DNA of 8,536 nucleotides from JADJLQ01 sp964396995 (lineage in GTDB: Bacteria; Bacteroidota; Bacteroidia; Chitinophagales; Saprospiraceae). The notes below the pieces were generated by a model, which was given only the letters and a program-made list of their open reading frames with translations, ran no database searches and was not told the DNA's origin. Positions 1-4,964 of this stretch are shown one piece after another. The translations under genes and the position numbers were made by a program. The stretch is taken from positions 1-8,536 of the forward strand of contig CAYNIG010000213.1 of assembly GCA_964396995.1 (NCBI GenBank), in the 5' to 3' direction. How positions within the stretch are numbered: position 1 is the stretch's first letter; every line of letters starts with the position of its first letter.

Positions 1-794
1 CATCCTCCGCCAATATCTCTCACTACTTTTGCATCGGTGATACGACCATCTTTCTCGACAACGAACGTAACTACAACTCTACCCTGTACTCCATTTTCTT
101 TGGCAATATTAGGATATTTGATGTTTTTATATAAGTACTGAAGCATTTTTTCATCAGCACATTTTTTCTTTTCATCATTGGATCCTTTGTCTTCACAGCC
201 TGGAAATCTCGGAGCTTCCTCTACCACTTTGAAGATTTCTTCAGGTTCATCCTTTGGAGGAGGAGGAGGTGGTGGTGGTGGTGCTTCTTTTTTAGGCTCA
301 GGTGGCGGGGGAGCTTCCACCACGGTTTCTTCCTGAATGGATTGGTCCACAAATTCCACTTTTTCTTCAATTTTTTCTTCTGTCACCTTTATCTCCTGCA
401 CGACTGGCGGAGGTGGTGGCGGAGGTGGTGGTGGTGGCTCTGCAGTACGAGGAACCTCTACCTGAATTTCATCGTCAAAAGCAAGTGCATCGGTTGGTAT
501 GTATACCTTTTTCTCGTACGTGGTCCAGTTAAGACCAAGTACAGAAAGACCGAGCGCTGCTGCAAGACCATATCTCCAGATAGGACCGCTCATATTGAAG
601 ATATCAACATCGGGATATTTGTACATACCCTCTATAGGCGAAGACCACTTTTTGTCCTTGTATTTTGCAGCCAAATCCTCAGTAGCTTTTTTATTAAATA
701 CTGATTTCAGTACAAAAATTAATGCCACTACTGATAACAGAATTGCTAATACAATCCAAATTGCGACTTTACCGTCAATCTCTGTCAAATTCAT
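1..794 (-). CDS. tonB: Energy transducer TonB, C-terminus cut by window edge
   Basis: This is a TonB-family protein, which links the inner-membrane proton-motive force (through ExbB/ExbD) to outer-membrane receptors. The 264 visible residues run in this order: a hydrophobic helix at about 11-29, a lysine-rich stretch at 30-63, a second hydrophobic helix at about 72-90, a periplasmic linker with proline runs of 11, 4 and 9 residues, then the start of the TonB C-terminal domain (RFPGC at about 195, YLYKNIKYP, GVQGRVVVTF, EKDGRI). The last 25-40 residues or so of that domain lie beyond position 1. Bacteroidota TonB proteins as I know them begin near the second helix, so the first 55 or so residues are an extra N-terminal segment. 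The ATG overlaps the upstream vanZ-like stop (ATGA), which suggests coupled translation. No exbB or exbD is in view. Family assignment is firm; the receptor it serves is unknown. Confidence 0.93.
   Translation of the reverse strand, partial: MNLTEIDGKVAIWIVLAILLSVVALIFVLKSVFNKKATEDLAAKYKDKKWSSPIEGMYKYPDVDIFNMSGPIWRYGLAAALGLSVLGLNWTTYEKKVYIPTDALAFDDEIQVEVPRTAEPPPPPPPPPPPVVQEIKVTEEKIEEKVEFVDQSIQEETVVEAPPPPEPKKEAPPPPPPPPPKDEPEEIFKVVEEAPRFPGCEDKGSNDEKKKCADEKMLQYLYKNIKYPNIAKENGVQGRVVVTFVVEKDGRITDAKVVRDIGGG
255..437 (-). repeat. Proline-codon triplet tracts in tonB
   Basis: Three uninterrupted proline-codon tracts lie in the tonB linker: 11 codons at 405-437, 4 codons at 300-311 and 9 codons at 255-281. 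On the plus strand they appear as GGN-rich triplet repeats. They encode the stiff linker that spans the periplasm. Between them are acidic and lysine-rich segments (VTEEKIEEKVE and EPKKEA). Such repeats can change length in steps of three bases without breaking the frame, and long proline runs usually need elongation factor P for efficient translation. Confidence 0.85.
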
Positions 795-1111
795 AATAAC
801 GGTTTTAAAATTCTAAAAAATAAAATGCCAATAAATGACCCGATAATATTAGCAACAATATCCCATATCTCAAAACTGCGACCAAGTAAAAAGTATTTTT
901 GACCCAGTTCAACTGCTATCCCAAGTAGAAAACAATATGCTAAAGCTTTGATTGTTAAACTTTTGGAATAGGAATTCTTCGACTCATAAAGAATCAAAAA
1001 AATTTGCAAAAAATAAAATCCTACATGTGCAATTTTATCAAGGTATTTCAATTGCAATTTTACTTCGGGGAAAGAACTTTTAGGAATCAAACAAACAGAA
1101 AATATTAACAA
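791..1111 (-). CDS. VanZ-like small membrane protein, start uncertain
   Basis: This is a short VanZ-family membrane protein. VanZ is named for teicoplanin resistance in enterococci, but the role of most homologues is unknown. From a TTG start it has 106 residues and about three to four membrane segments. Family signatures are DKIAHVGFYF at 25-34, then the spaced set VELGQ (E68), GR (R78), WD (D84), N88 and GSFIG near 91-95. The start is doubtful. The frame stays open upstream, and the codons just before the TTG (reading WSILWS) look like the normal start of the first VanZ helix, yet no in-frame ATG, GTG or TTG is present back to the gcvH stop. An ATG at 1130 lies in another frame and reads only 16 residues. 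The stop overlaps the tonB ATG by four bases. Antibiotic resistance should not be inferred. Confidence 0.8.
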   Translation of the reverse strand: MLIFSVCLIPKSSFPEVKLQLKYLDKIAHVGFYFLQIFLILYESKNSYSKSLTIKALAYCFLLGIAVELGQKYFLLGRSFEIWDIVANIIGSFIGILFFRILKPLL

Positions 1112-1208
1112 TGACCATAATATACTCCATTTGTATTTCCTGATAATAAAGATGCTGAATTTATTTACTATGGTGTGCGGCAGGAAAAGAAACTTTTGGA
1201 TAATTATT

Positions 1209-1604
1209 TTAATGGATCAATTTTTGATATTCTTCTCCGTCCAGTAAATGGTCAATATCTGTGAGGTCAGTCATTTCTATTTTGATAATCCAACCTGCTC
1301 CGTATGGATCTTCATTTATAAGGGCCGGATTATCCCCACCCTTTTCACTTATATCCTGATTGAATTCTATTATTTTACCACTTACCGGGAGATATAGGTC
1401 AGAAGTCGTTTTTACAGCTTCCACAGTCCCAAAAACATCCCCTTTTTTTAATGTTTTACCAACCGTGTTTACTTCAACATACACCAATTCACCCAACTCT
1501 CCCTGGGCAAAATCAGTGATTCCGATTATGGCTTCATTTTCAGAAGTTTTTCTGAGCCATTCATGTTCAGGCGTGTATTTTAATCCGGTTTCAATTTTTG
1601 ACAT
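1209..1604 (-). CDS. gcvH: Glycine cleavage system H protein (lipoyl carrier)
   Basis: GcvH carries the aminomethyl group on a swinging lipoyl arm between the P, T and L proteins of the glycine cleavage system in the cytoplasm. The protein has 131 residues, the usual family length. It begins MSKIETGLKYTPEHEW, the typical opening strand, so the ATG at 1604 is chosen over an upstream in-frame start at 1673 that would reach back into gltA. The lipoyl site is K65 in GTVEAVKTTSDLY, followed by the conserved LPVSGKI turn. GITDFAQGELGELVYVE and the C-terminal NEDPYGAGW region also fit the family. It starts 29 bases after the gltA stop with no obvious promoter between them, so it is probably read with gltA. 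Other gcv genes are not in view; GcvH can also act as a lipoate donor, which may explain its separate location. Confidence 0.96.
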   Translation of the reverse strand: MSKIETGLKYTPEHEWLRKTSENEAIIGITDFAQGELGELVYVEVNTVGKTLKKGDVFGTVEAVKTTSDLYLPVSGKIIEFNQDISEKGGDNPALINEDPYGAGWIIKIEMTDLTDIDHLLDGEEYQKLIH

Positions 1605-1633
1605 ATAATTGCTATTTAGGTACAGTAAATATA

Positions 1634-2950
1634 CTACCGCATCGTATGATTTTTTACAAAATCGAAGATCCAATCCGAGGTAAGTGATTTTGGCCTTTCA
1701 AGAGGGAATCCCAACGCGCGGGACCAACACTGAGAAGCCATGACTCCCAATGTTCTTGAAACCCCAAAAAGAACTGTGTAATAGTTGTATTCAGTAAGCC
1801 CGTAATGTACCAACATAGCCCCACTATGAGCGTCCACGTTAGGCCACGGATTACTTACTTTGCCTAAACTTTGTAAAACCGGTGGAACAATATCAAATAA
1901 TTGCCATACAATTTGAATAATGTCATCCTGTGCCAGATATCTCTCTGAAAATCGTTTTTGAGCATAAAATCGGGGATCGGGCTTCCTTAAAACGGCATGT
2001 CCATACCCTGGTATTACTTTTCCTTTACTCAATGTTTCATGAATATAATCAACTATTTGCTGGCGCGTCGGTTGTCGGGTGCCCAAATCATGCACCATCT
2101 CGAAAATCCATTTTATAACTTCCTGGTTAGCCAGACCGTGCAGAGGGCCAGCTAAAGCATTCATCCCGGCTGCATATGAAAGATATACATCACTCAGCGT
2201 GGATCCCACCAAATGTGCTGTGTGGGCAGAAGCATTACCACCCTCATGATCTGCATGTATAGTTTGATACAACCTCATCATTTCAAAACATTCATGGCCC
2301 TCAAAACCAAGCATATGTGAGTAGTTCGCAGCCCAATCCAATGTACGGTCAGCCGGAATGTGGTTATTCCCTTTAAAATTTTTTCTATATATATAAGCAG
2401 CAGCAAAAGGGATACGTGCAATCAGGTTCATGGCATCTTCGTAAGTAGCATCCCAATAATCATTCTTAGAAAGTCCTTCCTCATATTTTTTGAGAAAAAT
2501 ACTATCCACATTCAGGGCATTTATGGCAATACTAAACTGGGTCATAGGATGTACATCTGTAGAAAGCGCATTCAAGGCTTTATACATCACTTCGGGCACC
2601 GTAGCTCTTCTTTCCCATTCATCACTCAACCAATTCACCTGAGAGATTGTTGGTAAATCACCAGTGAGCATAAGCCAGAAAATTCCTTCAGGAAGAGGCT
2701 CATCACCTCCTTTGGCTTTAGGTAATTTTTCCTGTAATTCCGGAATACTAAATCCTCTGAATTTGATACCATCCTGAGCATCAAGCAAGGATGTCTCCCA
2801 GATCATACTTTGGATTCCGCGCATGCCTCCAAATGCCTGTTCCAATTTTACCTCATCGAGTTTAATATTACCATGCTCTTTGAGCAAGGATTTAATCTTG
2901 TCTTTTAGAGCAAGTGATTTATCCTTAAAAATCTGTTTTAATTCATCCAT
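1634..2950 (-). CDS. gltA: Citrate synthase, mitochondrial (eukaryotic) type
   Basis: It condenses acetyl-CoA with oxaloacetate to citrate, the entry step of the TCA cycle. The 438-residue protein matches the animal mitochondrial enzyme along its whole length rather than the hexameric E. coli type. Clear blocks are GGMRG near 41, LPKAKGGDEPLPEG at 76-89, the oxaloacetate-binding HADHEGGNASAHT from 232, LAGPLHGLANQE with catalytic H271, GYGHAVLRKPDPR with H318, NVDAHSGAML with catalytic D373, and SRALGFPLERPKS near the end. All three catalytic residues are present. The ATG at 2950 is preferred over a TTG four codons upstream. No targeting peptide is present; the bacterial protein starts where the mature mitochondrial protein starts. 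It is the first gene of the minus-strand run and is divergent from the DUF3109 gene across a 215-base gap. Confidence 0.97.
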   Translation of the reverse strand: MDELKQIFKDKSLALKDKIKSLLKEHGNIKLDEVKLEQAFGGMRGIQSMIWETSLLDAQDGIKFRGFSIPELQEKLPKAKGGDEPLPEGIFWLMLTGDLPTISQVNWLSDEWERRATVPEVMYKALNALSTDVHPMTQFSIAINALNVDSIFLKKYEEGLSKNDYWDATYEDAMNLIARIPFAAAYIYRKNFKGNNHIPADRTLDWAANYSHMLGFEGHECFEMMRLYQTIHADHEGGNASAHTAHLVGSTLSDVYLSYAAGMNALAGPLHGLANQEVIKWIFEMVHDLGTRQPTRQQIVDYIHETLSKGKVIPGYGHAVLRKPDPRFYAQKRFSERYLAQDDIIQIVWQLFDIVPPVLQSLGKVSNPWPNVDAHSGAMLVHYGLTEYNYYTVLFGVSRTLGVMASQCWSRALGFPLERPKSLTSDWIFDFVKNHTMR

Positions 2951-2992
2951 TTTCCCTAACAAAATTCAATTCCAATATTAATTATTTGTTTC

Positions 2993-3030
2993 CGGTTAAC
3001 CTCCAAAATCCAGCTTTTTTGGTGCAACCG
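2993..3030 (-). other. Stem-loop in the gltA mRNA leader
   Basis: Two nested stems are visible. An outer 5-bp stem pairs CGGTT (2993-2997) with AACCG (3026-3030), and an inner 6-bp stem pairs CCAAAA (3003-3008) with TTTTGG (3017-3022), with an 8-base loop and a 5/3 internal loop. In the gltA direction it would sit at the very 5' end of the mRNA predicted from the promoter box at 3036-3043. A 5'-terminal hairpin can slow mRNA decay or affect initiation. A GGTTAACC palindrome (2994-3001) overlaps it and could instead be a protein-binding site. Confidence 0.45.
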
Positions 3031-3035
3031 TACCT

Positions 3036-3068
3036 CAAAAATATTGGATTAGTTAGTATTATCTGCAA
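3036..3068 (-). promoter_or_regulatory. Putative Bacteroidota-type promoter of gltA
   Basis: On the minus strand, TATTTTTG (3036-3043) is an exact match to the Bacteroidota -7 box TAnnTTTG. A TTG (3066-3068) lies 22 bases upstream, slightly farther than the usual 19-21. The predicted transcription start is near 3028-3032, giving a leader of about 80 bases. Only short matches support it. Confidence 0.5.
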
Positions 3069-3165
3069 TAAAAGTAAAAATCGTTCCACTTTTTTCATTA
3101 TTCTGTGTTATTTGTACTGTTTCCAACTTAAAATCATCGAATTTTGGAATTTATTTAGGCCAGCA

Positions 3166-3747
3166 ATGATAGAGATTAAAGGCAAGATCGTAAGTTTGGA
3201 AATCATCGAAAACAAATTTGTTTGCAATCTGAATGCTTGTAAAGGAGCTTGTTGCATCGAAGGTATAGAAGGTGCCCCACTCGAAAAAAATGAACTTGAA
3301 GATCTGTCACGCAATAAAGAACATATTCTGGATTATCTGGATGAGGAGGGTAAATCTATAATTAAAGAACGCCTCGCCAGCTCAAAAGAAATAAATAAAT
3401 GGTTTACGCCATTGAAAAAAGATGGTGCATGTGCTTATTCAACCAAAGACGAGATGGGAATTTTGCACTGTGGAATCGAACAGTCCTATAAAGACAAAAA
3501 ATCAACTTTCCTCAAACCCATTTCTTGTCACCTTTATCCAATTCGAATTTTTAAGAATATCGAAACCGGATGGGAAGCACTCAATTACGATCGCTGGGAA
3601 ATTTGCTCACCGGCCTGCGCGCATGGCGAAATGCTTAAAATTCCGGTCTACAGGTTTCTAAAAAGTGCATTGATCCGAAAATACGGGGAAGCGTTTTATA
3701 ATGAACTGGATGAAGTAGCCACCCAATGGACAAACCGAAGTGAGTAA
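3166..3747 (+). CDS. DUF3109 family cysteine-rich protein
   Basis: This protein of 193 residues belongs to the DUF3109 family, common in Bacteroidota and related to the cysteine-rich YkgJ proteins. Its biochemical function is not established. It contains nine cysteines: C20, C25, C29, C30 (FVCNLNACKGACC), C89 (GACAY), C102 (LHCGIE), C121 (KPISCHLYPIR) and C147 and C151 (WEICSPAC). The spacing and the neighbouring H122 suggest a metal or iron-sulfur site, but this is inference. The conserved GAPLEKNE, NYDRWEIC and PVYRFLKSALIRKYG blocks fit the family. The frame is open upstream to 2986, but family members begin at MIEIKGKIVSLE, so the ATG at 3166 is chosen; the extra 60 residues look like translated intergenic DNA. 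No signal peptide or membrane helix is seen, so it is probably cytoplasmic. It is divergent from gltA. Confidence 0.92.
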   Translation: MIEIKGKIVSLEIIENKFVCNLNACKGACCIEGIEGAPLEKNELEDLSRNKEHILDYLDEEGKSIIKERLASSKEINKWFTPLKKDGACAYSTKDEMGILHCGIEQSYKDKKSTFLKPISCHLYPIRIFKNIETGWEALNYDRWEICSPACAHGEMLKIPVYRFLKSALIRKYGEAFYNELDEVATQWTNRSE

Positions 3748-3835
3748 TAGTTTTTATTTGAATTACAGCCTCTTTAAAACCTAAATAGGGTATTCAGCCA
3801 CCAATTGTCAACTTCGTTTTATTTAGAAAATTCCC

Positions 3836-3843
3836 TATCCTTG
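3836..3843 (+). promoter_or_regulatory. Possible -7 promoter box of the FAH-fold gene
   Basis: TATCCTTG matches TAnnTTTG at all but one position and lies 23 bases before the ATG at 3867, a normal distance. No TTG is at the expected -33 position, so the call is weak. The 119-base gap after the DUF3109 gene makes a separate promoter plausible. Confidence 0.3.
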
Positions 3844-3866
3844 ATCCTGAATTAATAAATAAGAGT

Positions 3867-4703
3867 ATGATACAATTATATAAAACAAAAGAGAATATCT
3901 TTTTTAAAACAAATAACAAATATTACCGGTATCCTGAATTGTCCTGGGATGAATTAATAAACAAGGACAACCTGTACCAGCATTTATTGGATTCTATAGC
4001 TGAACCACTTTCCCAAAACCAGGTAAATGAATTTAAAAAAAATATTGATGCCCCTATCCAATCACAGGAAGTATGGGCTTCCGGTGTTACCTACTTGCGC
4101 AGCCGCAATGCCCGTATGGAAGAAAGTGAAAATGCTAAAACCGCCTACGACCGTGTATACGAAGCTGAAAGGCCTGAACTATTTTTTAAATCAGCACCCC
4201 ATAGAGTAGCAGGACCGGGTGAAGTAGTGTATATACGCACTGACTCTACCTGGAATGTACCTGAACCCGAACTCACGCTGTTCATTAACAATAAAAAAGA
4301 AATTGCAGGCTATACCATTGGCAATGATATGAGCTCTCGTTCAATTGAAGGAGAAAATACGTTATATCTGCCTCAGGCTAAAACCTATGAAAGATCTGCT
4401 GCATTAGGCCCCTGTCTATTGATTACAGAAAATCCAATAAGTCCCGAAACAAGTATTGATCTAAAGATATACAGAGAAGACAAATGTGTATTTCATGGTC
4501 AAACCAGGTTGAATACCATGAAAAGGAAACTTACTGATCTTAAGGATTATTTGATGAGGGCATTGCGATTTAATCACGGTTGTTTTCTCATGACCGGGAC
4601 AGGGATAGTACCAGACAGCAGCTTTACTTTAGAGGAAGGAGACGAGTGTCATATTACCATTGATGAAATAGGAACATTAATAAATGTGGTGAAATGGATT
4701 TAA
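3867..4703 (+). CDS. FAH-family hydrolyase, likely 2-keto-3-deoxy-D-arabinonate dehydratase-like
   Basis: This is a 278-residue enzyme of the fumarylacetoacetate hydrolase superfamily. The Mg2+ ligands of the fold are visible: E133 and E135 in VPEPEL, and D154 in GYTIGNDMSSR. The blocks VWASGVTYLRSRNAR (69-83), YDRVYEAERPELFFK (94-108), GPGEVVYIRTDS, EGENTLYLPQAKTY (161-174) and ALGPCL resemble the archaeal KdaD group, which dehydrates 2-keto-3-deoxy-D-arabinonate to 2-oxoglutarate semialdehyde in oxidative pentose breakdown. The N-terminal 60 residues are a smaller, variable domain. Length fits this group, though the archaeal form is about 20 residues longer. It is cytoplasmic, with no signal peptide. 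No sugar dehydrogenase, sugar-acid dehydratase or semialdehyde dehydrogenase gene is adjacent, so the exact substrate is uncertain. Other FAH-fold reactions (acylpyruvate hydrolysis, ureidoglycolate lysis) are less likely but possible. Confidence 0.88.
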   Translation: MIQLYKTKENIFFKTNNKYYRYPELSWDELINKDNLYQHLLDSIAEPLSQNQVNEFKKNIDAPIQSQEVWASGVTYLRSRNARMEESENAKTAYDRVYEAERPELFFKSAPHRVAGPGEVVYIRTDSTWNVPEPELTLFINNKKEIAGYTIGNDMSSRSIEGENTLYLPQAKTYERSAALGPCLLITENPISPETSIDLKIYREDKCVFHGQTRLNTMKRKLTDLKDYLMRALRFNHGCFLMTGTGIVPDSSFTLEEGDECHITIDEIGTLINVVKWI

Positions 4704-4717
4704 AGGAAAATTAAGTC

Positions 4718-4773
4718 TAACCCAATCACTTCAGAAATAGGTTATTTAAATACCTAATGAAAATTCCGGGTTA
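4718..4773. repeat. Nested imperfect inverted repeat after the FAH-fold gene
   Basis: The gap 4704-4964 has no gene. Within it, TAACCC (4718-4723) pairs with GGGTTA (4768-4773), TTCA with TGAA further in, TAGGT (4738-4742) with ACCTA (4752-4756), and the centre is the palindrome ATTTAAAT (4744-4751). The arms share one centre apart from a few unpaired bases. It lies 14 bases after the stop codon, so it may be a transcript-end structure, though there is no strong T-run after it, or a binding site. Confidence 0.5.
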
Positions 4774-4833
4774 ATTACTATTTTCCAATGATCAGGAATA
4801 ATTAGGCTGTATGAAATAAAAAAAAAGCATATC

Positions 4834-4854
4834 TGGCTCACCTTAGGAGAGTCA
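4834..4854. repeat. Hairpin upstream of the helicase gene
   Basis: TGGCTC (4834-4839) pairs with GAGTCA (4849-4854) with one G-T wobble. An A-A mismatch follows, then CC pairs with GG around a TTA loop. It is about 110 bases before the helicase start. On the minus strand a run of nine T (opposite the A-run near 4818-4826) follows at a distance of about eight bases, but no minus-strand gene ends here. Its role is unknown; it could be part of a long helicase leader. Confidence 0.35.
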
Positions 4855-4951
4855 CTTTCATCAAAGAGTATTCATATTCTGATTTTAACCAAAATGCTGA
4901 TCCTTTTATTTTAATTAATCCAATAATTAAACCTAAAATTTAAGAATTCCG

Positions 4952-4960
4952 TACCTTTTG
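4952..4960 (+). promoter_or_regulatory. Promoter-like box touching the helicase start codon
   Basis: TACCTTTTG is one base longer than the Bacteroidota -7 box TAnnTTTG and ends four bases before the ATG at 4965. If used, transcription would start at or near the A of the ATG, giving a leaderless mRNA. No TTG is seen at the -33 position, so this may be chance. Confidence 0.3.
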
Positions 4961-4964
4961 CCCA

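Noticed and set aside
302..704. Plus-strand open frames with runs of R and W or of G-rich codons
   Set aside because: They are reverse-strand shadows of the tonB proline tracts and show composition only a repeat would give.
791..1111. Glycopeptide resistance role for the VanZ-like gene
   Set aside because: No vanA-type genes are present, VanZ-like proteins are common in non-resistant bacteria, and Gram-negative cells are already shielded from these drugs.
1605..1673. N-terminal extension of GcvH (23 residues)
   Set aside because: It overlaps the gltA end and spacer; GcvH homology begins at the ATG at 1604.
2951..2962. TTG start four codons before the gltA ATG
   Set aside because: The ATG at 2950 gives a normal enzyme start and the TTG adds nothing recognisable.
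2986..3165. 60-residue N-terminal extension of the DUF3109 protein
   Set aside because: Family members start at MIEIKGK. The extension overlaps the likely gltA promoter and leader and looks like translated spacer.
3849..3965. Direct repeat GAATTAATAAAYAAG at 3849-3863 and 3951-3965
   Set aside because: A 14 of 15 match, but A/T-rich and with one copy inside the coding sequence; probably chance.
4817..4854. Hairpin plus T-run reading as a minus-strand terminator
   Set aside because: The T-run is about eight bases from the stem and no minus-strand gene ends upstream of it.
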